Shown: piece after piece, positions 16,592-25,652 of the stretch
Layout of the letters: each line of letters begins with the position of its first letter
Position numbering within the stretch: the stretch's first letter is position 1
The notes under the pieces: generated by a model
Seen by the model: the letters and a program-made list of their open reading frames with translations, nothing else
Told to the model about the DNA's origin: nothing
Databases searched by the model: none
NCBI RefSeq assembly: GCF_001518815.1
Contig: NZ_CP013987.1
Location: 310,001-374,000 of the forward strand
DNA: 64,000 nt
Source: Pseudomonas oryzihabitans
Lineage (GTDB): Bacteria; Pseudomonadota; Gammaproteobacteria; Pseudomonadales; Pseudomonadaceae
Reading direction: 5' to 3'
Position numbers and translations under genes: made by a program

Positions 16592-17826
16592 GCCACGGTC
16601 GCTTCCTGAAAGCCCGTCTCCGGACGGGCTTTTTCATGGGCATCTTTCAGCGCCACGGGGCGCTGCTGATACTGTCGCGGCGTACAGCCGAATTCGCGGC
16701 GAAACACCGAGTGCAGGTACTGCGCCGAGGTGAAGCCGCAGCGCCGGGCGACCTCGGCCAGGCTCGGCGCCCCTTCCTGCAGGGCGACCGCGGCCGCGGC
16801 CAGCTTGAAGCCGAGAATTTCGTCATGGACGCTGCGGCCCAGCTCGCGGCGAAAGGACATCTCCAGCGCTGACCGGGAGATGCCCACGTAGCTGGCCACC
16901 TGGGCGGTCTTGATGCCCTGGCAGGCGTATTGGCGAATGAAGTGCAGGGCGCGCATCACCTGGGGATGGCGCACCGCCTGATGACGACTGGAGGCCTGGA
17001 TGTTGATTCCTTCGGGCGGGATCAGCACCCGTGGTGCGCCGAGTTCGACGCCGTGCAGCCGCTGATGCAGCAGTCGCGCGGCCTCGCGGCCGATGGCCTC
17101 GGTGCCCTGGATCACCGAAGTCAGGGGCACCCGGGTCAGGGTCCGGGCCAGGGGGTCATTGTCGATACCCACCAGCGCCACCTGTTCCGGTACCGGGATG
17201 TTTGCCGTGAGGCAGGCCTGCAGGAGCTGCCGGGCCCGGGCATCGGTGACGGCCAGGATGCCCACCGGCTTGGGCAGCGCCTGCAGCCAGGCGATCAATT
17301 GTTCCACGGCCGTGTCCCACAGCGGGGCACTGGTTTCCAGGCCGCGATAGATTTCCACCGGCAGGCCATCGCGGCGGAGCAGGGCGGCAAAGGCCGCCTC
17401 GCGTTCGCCGGCCCAGCGATTGGTGTCGGCGGCCGGCAGGCTGAAGCAGGCGAAGCGGGTCAGCCCGGCTTCGATCAGGTGATCGTAGGCCAGCCGCACC
17501 AGGGCGGCGTTGTCGGTGGCGACATAGGGAATGCCGGGCGGGTAGTCGCCTGGCGCGGCATAGGAGCCGCCCACGGCCACCACCGGCAACTCGCTGTTCA
17601 CCAGGGCGGCGCTCACCGCCGGGTCGTCGAAGTCGGCGATGATGCCGTCCCCCTGCCAACGCTCGATGCCCTTGAGCCGGCAGAGGAAATCCTCCTCCAG
17701 GAACAGATCCCAGCGCGCGCGGGTGCCGCTCAGGTAGTTGCCGATGCCGGCCAGGATGCCGCGATCGTAGATCTTGCTGCCGTTGAACAGCAGGGCGACA
17801 CGGTGCACGGGCGGCTGGCTGGGCAT
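16573..17826 (-). CDS. xylR: Xylose-responsive AraC-family regulator XylR
   Basis: Activator of xylose genes, 417 aa. A LacI-like ligand-binding domain occupies about residues 8-270 (GRxxH-free N-terminus [20 protein letters not shown], then [16 protein letters not shown] and [14 protein letters not shown]). A C-terminal AraC helix-turn-helix pair follows ([20 protein letters not shown] and [20 protein letters not shown]). E. coli XylR is 392 aa; here about 25 extra residues follow the DNA-binding domain. That tail is encoded through the dps terminator and 19 bp of dps itself. It is divergent from xylA across 184 bp, where an AAAATC...GATTTT dyad near 17897-17922 may be its site. Confidence 0.92.
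   Translation of the reverse strand: MPSQPPVHRVALLFNGSKIYDRGILAGIGNYLSGTRARWDLFLEEDFLCRLKGIERWQGDGIIADFDDPAVSAALVNSELPVVAVGGSYAAPGDYPPGIPYVATDNAALVRLAYDHLIEAGLTRFACFSLPAADTNRWAGEREAAFAALLRRDGLPVEIYRGLETSAPLWDTAVEQLIAWLQALPKPVGILAVTDARARQLLQACLTANIPVPEQVALVGIDNDPLARTLTRVPLTSVIQGTEAIGREAARLLHQRLHGVELGAPRVLIPPEGINIQASSRHQAVRHPQVMRALHFIRQYACQGIKTAQVASYVGISRSALEMSFRRELGRSVHDEILGFKLAAAAVALQEGAPSLAEVARRCGFTSAQYLHSVFRREFGCTPRQYQQRPVALKDAHEKARPETGFQEATVAYLPTV
16611..16634 (+). terminator. Intrinsic terminator of dps
   Basis: AGCCCGTC-tccg-GACGGGCT followed by TTTT, 20 bp after the dps stop. On the minus strand the same bases are codons of the XylR C-terminal tail. Confidence 0.85.
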
Positions 17827-18010
17827 GGCGGATTTCCGGCAGGAAGCGCGGGTGGGGCTCCAGACTACGACCGGCGAGCCCGCCCCTCAAGCAGCAAAAT
17901 CGCACCTGGCCCTGGTGATTTTCACAATAGGCAGCCCAGGTGGCGGCGCTACCATCGACGCAAACCGGTACGCCGTATCGGGTGCGCTAGATAAGAACAA
18001 GGACAACGCC

Positions 18011-19327
18011 ATGGCTTATTTCCCCAATGTCGAGAAGGTCCGCTACGCCGGGCCCGACAGCGATTCCCCGCTTGCCTTCCGTCACTACGAGGCCGACCGC
18101 CTGGTCATGGGCAAGCCCATGCGCGAGCACCTGCGGATGGCGGTCTGCTACTGGCACACCTTCGTCTGGCCGGGTAGCGATGTCTTTGGTCAGGGCACCT
18201 TCCAGCGGCCCTGGCAGGCGGCGGGTTCGCCCCTGGAACAGGCGCGCGCCAAGGCCGCCGCGGCCTTCGAATTCTTCAGCAAGCTGGGCGTGGACTACTA
18301 CTGCTTCCACGACACCGACGTCGCCCCCGAAGGCGCCAACTTCACCGAGTACCGCGAGAACTTCGCCCGCCTGGTGGACGAGCTGGAACGTCACCAGAGC
18401 GAGTCCGGCCTCAAGCTGCTGTGGGGCACCGCCAACTGCTTCAGCCATCCGCGCTACGCCGCCGGCGCTGCCAGCAACCCCGATCCAGAAGTCTTCGCCT
18501 GCGCGGCCACCCAGGTCTGCACCGCGATGAACGCCACCCACCGCCTGGGCGGCGAGAACTATGTGCTGTGGGGCGGTCGCGAAGGCTACGAGACCCTGCT
18601 CAACACCGACCTTGCGCGCGAGCGCGAGCAACTCGGCCGCTTCATGCAGATGGTGGTGGAACACAAGCACCGCATCGGCTTCAAGGGTGATCTGCTGATC
18701 GAGCCCAAGCCCCAGGAGCCCACCAAGCACCAGTACGACTACGATGTGGCCACCGTCTTCGGCTTCCTGCAGCAGTTCGGGCTGGAGAAGGAGATCAAGG
18801 TCAACATCGAGGCCAACCACGCCACCCTGGCCGGCCATAGCTTCCAGCACGAGATCGCCAGCGCCGTGGCCCTGGGCGTCTTCGGCAGCATCGATGCCAA
18901 TCGCGGCGATCCGCAGAACGGCTGGGACACCGACCAGTTCCCCAACAGCGTCGAGGAGATGACCCTGGCGATCTACGAGATCCTCAAGGGCGGCGGCTTC
19001 ACCCGCGGCGGTTTCAACTTCGACGCCAAGGTGCGCCGCCAGAGCCTGGACGAGGTGGACCTGTTCCACGGCCACGTAGCGGCCATGGACACTCTGGCCC
19101 TGTCCCTGGAACGCGCCGCAGCACTGCTGCAGGACGACCCCCTGGGCAAGTTCAAGGCCGAGCGCTATGCCGGCTGGGAGCAGTCCCTCGGCCAACGCAT
19201 CCTGGGGGGCCAGCTGAGCCTGGAACAACTCGCCGAACACACCTTCAGCCAGGGCCTGGCGCCCCAGCCGGTGAGCGGTCGCCAGGAAATGCTCGAAGGC
19301 GTCGTCAACCGCTATCTGTATCGCTAG
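18011..19327 (+). CDS. xylA: Xylose isomerase
   Basis: Converts D-xylose to D-xylulose, 438 aa, cytosolic, two divalent metals per active site. The catalytic region [15 protein letters not shown] (about residues 94-108) has the active-site His, and metal ligands appear in [18 protein letters not shown] near residue 230-247 and in [17 protein letters not shown] near 265-281. The [17 protein letters not shown] segment is diagnostic. It is divergent from xylR and followed by xylFGH on the same strand after a GC hairpin. Length agrees with E. coli XylA (440 aa). Confidence 0.96.
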   Translation: MAYFPNVEKVRYAGPDSDSPLAFRHYEADRLVMGKPMREHLRMAVCYWHTFVWPGSDVFGQGTFQRPWQAAGSPLEQARAKAAAAFEFFSKLGVDYYCFHDTDVAPEGANFTEYRENFARLVDELERHQSESGLKLLWGTANCFSHPRYAAGAASNPDPEVFACAATQVCTAMNATHRLGGENYVLWGGREGYETLLNTDLAREREQLGRFMQMVVEHKHRIGFKGDLLIEPKPQEPTKHQYDYDVATVFGFLQQFGLEKEIKVNIEANHATLAGHSFQHEIASAVALGVFGSIDANRGDPQNGWDTDQFPNSVEEMTLAIYEILKGGGFTRGGFNFDAKVRRQSLDEVDLFHGHVAAMDTLALSLERAAALLQDDPLGKFKAERYAGWEQSLGQRILGGQLSLEQLAEHTFSQGLAPQPVSGRQEMLEGVVNRYLYR

Positions 19328-19337
19328 CGGCCGCGAG

Positions 19338-19370
19338 AGCGGGTCGGCAGAAATGCCTGCCCGACCCGCT
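19338..19370 (+). terminator. GC-rich hairpin between xylA and xylF
   Basis: AGCGGGTCGG pairs with CCGACCCGCT over a 13-base interior that extends the stem with CAG/CTG. No T-run follows. It may end part of the xylA transcripts or protect the 3' end, letting xylA and xylFGH levels differ. Confidence 0.55.
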
Positions 19371-19444
19371 TGTGCAAGACCGCTGAATCGTTACACTCGA
19401 ACCCGTTCGCCTGCTCCACAACAACAATAACCAAGGACGCCATC

Positions 19445-20446
19445 ATGAACTTCAAGACGACCCTGCTCGCCGGTCTGCTCGCCCTGTGCACCACCGGTTT
19501 CGCCCAGGCCGATGCCCAGCATCCCAAGATCGGTTTTTCCATCGACGACCTGCGTCTGGAGCGCTGGGCCCGGGACCGCGACTATTTCGTCGCTGCCGCC
19601 GAGCAACTCGGGGCCAAGGTCTATGTGCAATCCGCCGACGCCAACGAGCAGCGCCAGCTGTCGCAGATCGAGAACCTGATCTCCCGCGGCGTGGACGCCA
19701 TCGTCATCGTGCCCTTCAACGCCACGGTGCTGAACAACGTGGTGGCCGAGGCCAAGAAGGCCGGGGTCAAGGTGATCTCCTATGACCGCCTGATCCTCAA
19801 CGCCGACATCGACGCCTATATTTCCTTCGATAACGAGAAGGTCGGCGAGATGCAGGCCAATGGCGTGCTCAAGGCCCAGCCCAAGGGCAACTTCTTCCTG
19901 CTCGGCGGCGCGCCCACCGACAACAATGCCAAGATCCTCCGCCAGGGCCAGATGAAGGTCCTGCAGCCGGCCATCGACAAGGGCGACGTCAAGGTCGTCG
20001 GCCAGCAGTGGGTCAAGGAGTGGAACCCGACCGAAGCCTTGGCCATCGTCGAGAACGCCCTGACCGCCAACGACAACAAGATCGACGGCATCGTCGCCTC
20101 CAACGACGCCACCGCTGGCGGCGCCATCCAGGCCCTGGCCGCGCAGAAGCTGGCCGGCAAGGTGGCCGTGTCCGGCCAGGACGCCGACCTCGCCGCCATC
20201 AAGCGGGTGATCGCCGGGACCCAGACCATGACCGTCTACAAGCCGCTCAAGCTGATCGCCTCCGAGGCGGCCAAGCTGTCGGTGCAACTGGTGCGCAACG
20301 AGAAGCCGGCCTTCAACTCCAGCTACGACAACGGCACCAAGAAGGTCGACACCCTGTTGCTCACGCCCACCGAGCTGACCAAGGACAACGTCGACCTGCT
20401 GGTCAAGGACGGCTTCTACACCCAGGCCCAGATCGACGGCAAATAA
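19445..20446 (+). CDS. xylF: D-xylose ABC transporter, periplasmic binding protein
   Basis: Periplasmic sugar-binding protein of 333 aa that delivers xylose to XylGH. The signal peptide is residues 1-23 (MNFKTTLLAGLLALCTTGFA, then QA-DAQ). The mature part has the type I fold with KIGFSIDDLRLERWARDRDY, the hinge-side VIVPFNATVLNNVV and GIVASNDATAGGAIQALAAQ. The start ATG 19445 follows AAGGA; the frame extends upstream without a ribosome site. First gene of xylFGH, 64 bp before xylG. Confidence 0.95.
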   Translation: MNFKTTLLAGLLALCTTGFAQADAQHPKIGFSIDDLRLERWARDRDYFVAAAEQLGAKVYVQSADANEQRQLSQIENLISRGVDAIVIVPFNATVLNNVVAEAKKAGVKVISYDRLILNADIDAYISFDNEKVGEMQANGVLKAQPKGNFFLLGGAPTDNNAKILRQGQMKVLQPAIDKGDVKVVGQQWVKEWNPTEALAIVENALTANDNKIDGIVASNDATAGGAIQALAAQKLAGKVAVSGQDADLAAIKRVIAGTQTMTVYKPLKLIASEAAKLSVQLVRNEKPAFNSSYDNGTKKVDTLLLTPTELTKDNVDLLVKDGFYTQAQIDGK

Positions 20447-20466
20447 CCACTGGCCACCGGCTGGTC

Positions 20467-20489
20467 GCCTGACGCCTGGCGTCGGGCGG
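20467..20489 (+). repeat. Short GC hairpin between xylF and xylG
   Basis: GCCTGACGC-ctg-GCGTCGGGC forms an almost perfect stem. Stems at this place in binding-protein operons commonly stabilise the upstream mRNA, giving more binding protein than ATPase; that role is inferred. Confidence 0.5.
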
Positions 20490-20509
20490 CCCCTGGGCAA
20501 GGAGCGGCC

Positions 20510-22066
20510 ATGGCCGACTATCTGTTGGAAATGCACGGCATCGCCAAGAGCTTTGGCGGGGTGCGGGCGCTGGACGGCATCGACCTCAAGGTGCGTCCGG
20601 GCGAATGCGTAGGGCTGTGCGGCGAGAATGGCGCCGGCAAGTCCACCCTGATGAAGGTGCTCTCGGCGGTCTACCCCCACGGCACCTGGGAAGGCGAGAT
20701 CCGCTGGGACGGGCGGCCGCTGGAAGCCCAGTCCATCGCCGAATCCGAGGCGGCCGGCATCGTCATCATCCATCAGGAACTGACCCTGGTGCCGGATCTA
20801 TCCGTGGCCGAGAACATCTTCATGGGCCACGAACCGCGTCGCTTCGGCGGGCGGCTGGACTATCCCACCATGCTGCAGCGCTCGGCCGAGCTGATGCGCC
20901 GGCTCAAGGTGCCGGACATGAACGTGGCCCTGCCGGTCTCCCAGTACGGCGGCGGCCTGCAGCAACTGGTGGAGATCGCTAAGGCGCTGAACAAGAACGC
21001 CCGGCTGCTGATCCTCGACGAACCGACCTCGGCGCTGACCACCTCCGAGATCGCCGTGCTGCTGGACATCATCCGCGACCTCAAGGCCCAGGGCGTGGCC
21101 TGCGTCTACATCTCGCACAAGCTCGACGAGGTGGCGGCCATCTGCGACACCATCACGGTGATCCGCGACGGCAAGCACATCGCGACCACGCCCATGGCCG
21201 AGATGGACATCGACCGCATCATCACCCAGATGGTCGGCCGCGCCATGACCAACCTCTACCCACAGATTCCCCATGAAATCGGCGAGGTGATCTTCGAGGC
21301 GCGCCGCTTCACCTGCCTGGACGTCGACAATCCCCAGCGCAAGCGCGTCGACGACGTGTCCTTCGCCGTGCGCAGCGGCGAGATCCTCGGCATCGCCGGG
21401 CTGGTGGGGGCCGGGCGCACCGAACTGGTCTCGGCCATCTTCGGTGCCTACGACGGCCGCTACGAGGGCGAGGTCTGGCTCAATGGCCAGCGCATCGACA
21501 CCCGTACCCCGCTGAAATCCATCCGCGCCGGACTCTGCCTGGTGCCGGAGGATCGCAAGCGCCAGGGCATCATTCCCGACCTGGGGGTGGGCTCCAACAT
21601 CACCCTCACGGTGCTGGACAGATTCGCCCACCTGAGCCGTATCGACAGCGAGGCGGAACTGTCCTGCATCGACGCCGAGATCGCCCGGCTGCAACTCAAG
21701 ACCAGCAGCCCCTTCCTGCCCATCACCGGCCTTTCCGGCGGCAATCAGCAGAAGGCGGTGCTCGCCAAGATGCTGCTGGCGCGGCCCAAGGTGCTGATCC
21801 TCGACGAGCCCACCCGCGGAGTCGACGTCGGCGCCAAGTTCGAGATCTACCGGCTGATCGGCCTGCTGGCCGCCGAGGGCGTGGCCATCGTCATGGTCTC
21901 CTCGGAGTTGGCCGAGGTGCTCGGCGTTTCCGACCGGGTGCTGGTGCTCGGCGAAGGCCGGCTGCGCGGCGATTTCCCCAATGAGAATCTGACCCAGGAG
22001 CGGGTACTGGCCGCCGCCCTGGGCACCACCGAACGGGCGGTCGCCCAAGCCCGGGAGCACTTCTGA
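20510..22066 (+). CDS. xylG: D-xylose ABC transporter, ATP-binding protein
   Basis: Peripheral ATPase of 518 aa with two fused ABC domains, as in the monosaccharide CUT2 class. Domain 1: Walker [10 protein letters not shown] (about residues 38-46), signature region [15 protein letters not shown], Walker [12 protein letters not shown]. Domain 2: degenerate Walker [17 protein letters not shown] near residue 300, good signature [14 protein letters not shown] near 407 and Walker [21 protein letters not shown]. It overlaps xylH by one base (TGATG), so the two are coupled. Confidence 0.95.
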   Translation: MADYLLEMHGIAKSFGGVRALDGIDLKVRPGECVGLCGENGAGKSTLMKVLSAVYPHGTWEGEIRWDGRPLEAQSIAESEAAGIVIIHQELTLVPDLSVAENIFMGHEPRRFGGRLDYPTMLQRSAELMRRLKVPDMNVALPVSQYGGGLQQLVEIAKALNKNARLLILDEPTSALTTSEIAVLLDIIRDLKAQGVACVYISHKLDEVAAICDTITVIRDGKHIATTPMAEMDIDRIITQMVGRAMTNLYPQIPHEIGEVIFEARRFTCLDVDNPQRKRVDDVSFAVRSGEILGIAGLVGAGRTELVSAIFGAYDGRYEGEVWLNGQRIDTRTPLKSIRAGLCLVPEDRKRQGIIPDLGVGSNITLTVLDRFAHLSRIDSEAELSCIDAEIARLQLKTSSPFLPITGLSGGNQQKAVLAKMLLARPKVLILDEPTRGVDVGAKFEIYRLIGLLAAEGVAIVMVSSELAEVLGVSDRVLVLGEGRLRGDFPNENLTQERVLAAALGTTERAVAQAREHF

Positions 22067-23202
22067 TGCACGCCGTGAAACAGCTGTTCACCCGTTACAA
22101 GATGCTCGCCCTGCTAATCGCCGTGGCCCTGATCTGGCTGTTCTTCAGCTGGCAGACCGAAGGCGGCTTCGTCACCCCGCGCAACCTTTCGAACCTGCTG
22201 CGGCAGATGTCCATCACCGGCATCCTCGCCTGCGGCATGGTGCTGGTGATCATCGCCGGCGAGATCGACCTGTCGGTGGGCTCGCAACTCGGCCTGCTCG
22301 GCGGGGTGGCGGCGATACTCGACGTCACCTACCACGTGCCCCTGCCGATCACCCTGCTGGCGGTGGCCGCCGGCGGTCTGCTGATCGGCCTGATCAACGG
22401 CTACCTCAGTGCCTATCGCGGGATACCGTCCTTCATCGTCGGCCTCGGCGGCATGCTGGCCTTTCGCGGGGTGCTGCTGGGGCTCACCGGCGGCGTCACC
22501 GTCGCCCCGGTGTCACCGGAGCTGGTCTACCTCGGCCAGGGCTATCTGCCGCCGGTGGTGGGCAGTGTCCTGGGCGTGCTGTTGTTCGCGGTGGCCGTGG
22601 TGCTTACCTGGCGCCAGCGCAGCAAGCGCAAGACCCTCGGCCTCGCCCTGGCGCCGCTGTGGCGCGACGTGCTGCGGGTAGTGGTGATCGGCGTGGTGCT
22701 GGTGGCCTTCATCCAGACCCTCAACCGCTACGACGGCATCCCGGTGCCGGTGCTGATCCTGCTGGTGCTGCTCGGGGTGTTCAGCTACATCACCAGCCAG
22801 ACGGTATTCGGCCGGCGCATCTATGCGGTGGGCAGCAACCTGGAAGCCACGCGGCTGTCGGGCATCAACGTCCAGGCGATCAAGCTCGGCATTTTTGGCC
22901 TGATGGGCGTGATGTGCGCCCTGGCCGGCCTGGTCAACACCGCCCGCCTGGCCGCCGGCTCGCCCTCGGCCGGCACCATGGGCGAACTGGACGCCATCGC
23001 CGCCTGCTTCATCGGCGGCACCTCCATGCGCGGCGGCTCCGGCACCGTCTATGGCGCCCTGCTCGGTGCCCTGGTGATCGCCAGCCTGGACAACGGCATG
23101 TCCATGCTCGACGTGGACAGCTACTGGCAGATGATCGTCAAGGGCAGCATTCTGGTCCTGGCCGTCTGGGTCGACGTCAGCACCCGCACCAGCCGGCGCT
23201 GA
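22066..23202 (+). CDS. xylH: D-xylose ABC transporter, permease
   Basis: Inner-membrane permease of 378 aa, BPD_transp_2 type with about ten helices. Conserved segments are VIIAGEIDLSVGSQLGLLGG near residues 62-81, GLGGMLAFRGVLLGLTGG near 128-145, VFGRRIYAVGSNLEATRLSG near 245-264, and a C-terminal AACFIGGTSMRGGSGTVYGA. It completes xylFGH. No xylB (xylulokinase) follows; instead a repeat array begins 14 bp after the stop. Confidence 0.94.
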   Translation: MHAVKQLFTRYKMLALLIAVALIWLFFSWQTEGGFVTPRNLSNLLRQMSITGILACGMVLVIIAGEIDLSVGSQLGLLGGVAAILDVTYHVPLPITLLAVAAGGLLIGLINGYLSAYRGIPSFIVGLGGMLAFRGVLLGLTGGVTVAPVSPELVYLGQGYLPPVVGSVLGVLLFAVAVVLTWRQRSKRKTLGLALAPLWRDVLRVVVIGVVLVAFIQTLNRYDGIPVPVLILLVLLGVFSYITSQTVFGRRIYAVGSNLEATRLSGINVQAIKLGIFGLMGVMCALAGLVNTARLAAGSPSAGTMGELDAIAACFIGGTSMRGGSGTVYGALLGALVIASLDNGMSMLDVDSYWQMIVKGSILVLAVWVDVSTRTSRR

Positions 23203-23216
23203 GCGGGATGGCCAGC

Positions 23217-23244
23217 GGTGGATGAGGCTGCGCCTTCATCCACC
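23217..23244 (+). terminator. REP-like hairpin after xylH
   Basis: GGTGGATGA pairs with TCATCCACC around a GC-rich loop, 14 bp after the xylH stop. The stem resembles a dispersed Pseudomonas repeat and probably also bounds the xylFGH transcript. Confidence 0.6.
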
Positions 23245-23275
23245 CTACGGCAGGCTAGCTATTGCTCCGAATGAC

Positions 23276-23672
23276 CCCCTCTTCCCTTGGGAGAGGGCCG
23301 AGGTGAGGGCGGACGCCTCGTGGCTCGCGGCCATGGGCCGCTCCTACAGGGGAGGCATCCCGCGATCACTCCTCTGTCTGCCTCGCGCTGTGTTGCCCTC
23401 TCTCCCTCCGGGAGAGGGCTGGGGTGAGGGCGGACGCCGCGTGGATCGCGGCCACGGGCCGCTCCTACAGGGAATGCATCCCGCGATCACTCCTCTGTCT
23501 GCCTTGCGCTGTGTTGCCCCTCTCCCTCAGGGAGAGGGCCGGGGTGAGGGCGGACGCCTCATGGATCGCGGCCATGGGCCGCTCCTACAGGGGAGGCATC
23601 CCGCGATCACTCCTCTGTCTGCCTCGCGCTGTGTTGCCCCCTCTCCCTCCGGGAGAGGGCTGGGGTGAGGGT
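23276..23672. repeat. Tandem array of about 120-bp composite REP-like units
   Basis: A unit of 120-121 bp is repeated about 3.3 times. Each unit has (a) a hairpin CCCTCTCCCTCC-GGGAGAGGG followed by CTGGGGTGAGGG, starting near 23276, 23396, 23517 and 23638; and (b) a longer imperfect dyad from GGATCGCGGCC through CCGCTCCTACAGGG to CCCGCGATC, near 23323, 23443 and 23563. Element (b) contains the core of known Pseudomonas REP sequences. Copies differ at only a few positions, so amplification is recent. Open frames across it are artefacts of the repeat. Confidence 0.88.
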
Positions 23673-23709
23673 GGCTCGACAGGTGCTTAATCCCACCTGC
23701 GACCTCCGC

Positions 23710-23994
23710 TCAGCTGTCGAACCGCTGAACCCGTGGGCCGCGTTGGCGCAGGTCGGCGAGGCTTTCCGGGCTCAGGGTGCCGATCGCACGATCGAGGTCG
23801 CGTTGCAGGTCCTTGATCACGGTGGCCAGGGTGGTGTTGCATTCCAGGTTGCACAGGGGAATGGCCTTGGTGACCGTGACCGCGCGGGCCGTGTCGGTGA
23901 CGGTGAACAGCAGGGTGCGGTCGGCGCGGCGCGGGACGGCCAGGCAGGAATGCGGGCTGAACGCGGTAATCAGCATATCAATGGCGTTTTGCAT
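23710..23994 (-). CDS. Small DUF3509-like protein
   Basis: Protein of 94 aa. The start MQNAIDMLITAFSPHSCLAV is followed by a beta-rich middle (RTLLFTVTDTARAVTVTKAI) and a helix TTLATVIKDLQRDLDRAIG. This plan resembles the small Pseudomonas DUF3509 family, which is uncharacterised; the match is by eye. The ATG at 23994 gives full length; an internal Met six codons on is possible. It is a monocistronic gene bounded by the REP array and a divergent antiporter gene. Confidence 0.6.
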   Translation of the reverse strand: MQNAIDMLITAFSPHSCLAVPRRADRTLLFTVTDTARAVTVTKAIPLCNLECNTTLATVIKDLQRDLDRAIGTLSPESLADLRQRGPRVQRFDS

Positions 23995-24263
23995 GGGCAG
24001 CTCGTCCTTGTTGTGACCGTGAAAGCGTGCGACTCAGACGTCCCTGCGCGCTGAAAGGTTCAGTCCAGAGCGATTGCGCGATGCCCCTTTCATCCTATGA
24101 GACTGCTCCGGCGCCTGGTCGGTCTTGGTCGCTGACGCAGGTACAGGCAGCTGCCGCCTCCATGCCCAGGGGTAAGCCAGGCGCCGCGCCATCCATCCCT
24201 GGCCTTTGACGCCCGCGCCGCGCTGCGGCAGAGTGCGCGCCCTTTCGTGGTGCGGAGATGGCG

Positions 24264-25583
24264 ATGAACGCGGTGGTGGTGGCGGTAGGGCTCATGCTGG
24301 TCTTGAGCCTGGCCCGGGTGCACGTGGTGGTGGCGATGATCGCCGGTGCGGTGACCGGTGGCCTGGTGGGTGGTCTGGGTTTGGAAGGCACCCTGCTGGC
24401 CTTCAATGCCGGCCTGGGCAACGGCGCCAAGGTGGCGCTCTCCTATGCGCTACTGGGCGCCTTCGCCGTGGCCATCAGCCAGTCGGGGCTGGCGCACATG
24501 CTCGCCGATCGGGCGCTGGCGCTGATGGAGCGTCAGGCCGCCCAGGGCGGGCGTTCGCTGCGCTGGGCGCTGCTTGGTCTGCTGCTGGCGGTGTCCATTG
24601 CCTCGCAGAACATCCTGCCCATTCACATCGCCTTCATCCCGCTGCTAGTGCCGCCGCTGCTCTATGTGCTGACGCGCCTGGAGCTGGATCGCCGGCGGCT
24701 GTCCTGCGTCATGACCTTTGGCCTGATCGCCCCCTACATGTTCCTGCCGGTGGGCTTTGGCAGTCTCTACCTGCACGACATCCTGCTGGCCAGCGTGGCC
24801 CGCGCCGGGGTGGACGTCAGCGGCGTCGACCCCAGCCGCGCCATGCTCTTGCCGGCGCTAGGCATGGTGGTCGGCTTGCTGCTGGCGGTGTGCGTCAGCT
24901 ACCGCCGGCCACGTCGCTACGATCTGGCCCGGGTGGCGCGTATCGAGCGGGCCGACCGCCCCTACAACGGCCGGACCCTGGCGGTGGCCCTGATCGCCGT
25001 GGTCGCGGCCTTCGGCGTGCAGCTCTGGCTGGATTCCATGATCCTCGGCGCCCTGGTCGGCTTCGTGGTCTTTACCGCCACCGGGGTGGTGCGCTGGCGG
25101 GAGGCGGACGATCTGTTCAGCGAGGGCGTGAAGATGATGGCGGTCATCGGTTTCATCATGCTGACCGCCGGTGGCTTCGCCGAGGTGCTGACCGCCACCG
25201 GCCAGATCAACGACCTGGCCGCCACCGCCGCCGCCCTGATCGGCGACAACCGCGCCCTGGGCGCGCTGCTGCTCCTGCTGCTGGGCATGGTGGTGACCCT
25301 GGGCATCGGCTCGTCCTTTTCCAGCGTGCCCATCCTGGCCGCCATCCTCGGTCCGCTGTGCCTGCACCTGGGCTTTTCGCCGCTGGCCATCGTCTGCCTG
25401 ATCGGTACCGCCGGCGCCCTGGGCGATTCGGGCTCGCCGGCGTCGGATTCGACCCTGGGGCCGACCTCCGGTCTCAACGTGGACGGCCAGCACAGCCATA
25501 TCTGGGACACCGTGGTGCCGTCCTTCCTGCACTTCAGCCTGCCAATGATGCTGTTTGGCTGGGCGGCGGTGCTGCTGCTGTAA
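24264..25583 (+). CDS. Na+/H+ antiporter-family membrane protein
   Basis: Inner-membrane protein of 439 aa with about eleven helices, of the NhaC/YuiF-like Na_H_antiporter family. Family cues are the N-terminal MIAGAVTGGLVGGLGLEGTL, VSIASQNILPIHIAFIPLLV near residue 115, the glycine/serine-rich TLGIGSSFSSVPILAAI near 350, and the C-terminal GDSGSPASDSTLGPTSGLN. Some relatives carry amino acids instead, so the ion or substrate is uncertain. The ATG at 24264 is preferred over the one at 24258 because GGAG sits six bases before it. It is followed 69 bp later by a GNAT gene. Confidence 0.82.
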   Translation: MNAVVVAVGLMLVLSLARVHVVVAMIAGAVTGGLVGGLGLEGTLLAFNAGLGNGAKVALSYALLGAFAVAISQSGLAHMLADRALALMERQAAQGGRSLRWALLGLLLAVSIASQNILPIHIAFIPLLVPPLLYVLTRLELDRRRLSCVMTFGLIAPYMFLPVGFGSLYLHDILLASVARAGVDVSGVDPSRAMLLPALGMVVGLLLAVCVSYRRPRRYDLARVARIERADRPYNGRTLAVALIAVVAAFGVQLWLDSMILGALVGFVVFTATGVVRWREADDLFSEGVKMMAVIGFIMLTAGGFAEVLTATGQINDLAATAAALIGDNRALGALLLLLLGMVVTLGIGSSFSSVPILAAILGPLCLHLGFSPLAIVCLIGTAGALGDSGSPASDSTLGPTSGLNVDGQHSHIWDTVVPSFLHFSLPMMLFGWAAVLLL

Positions 25584-25652
25584 CCGGCAGTTGCCGCCCG
25601 GGCGCAAAGCATCGGCCGGGCGGGTCCAAGGCGTATAGCCCAGGAGCCGCCC

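Noticed and set aside
23276..23672. CRISPR array
   Set aside because: Units are about 120 bp, directly abutting and nearly identical throughout, with internal hairpins and no unique spacers; no cas genes nearby.
23222..23690. Two plus-strand frames across the REP array
   Set aside because: The predicted proteins are repetitive because the DNA is repetitive; no start signal and no function.
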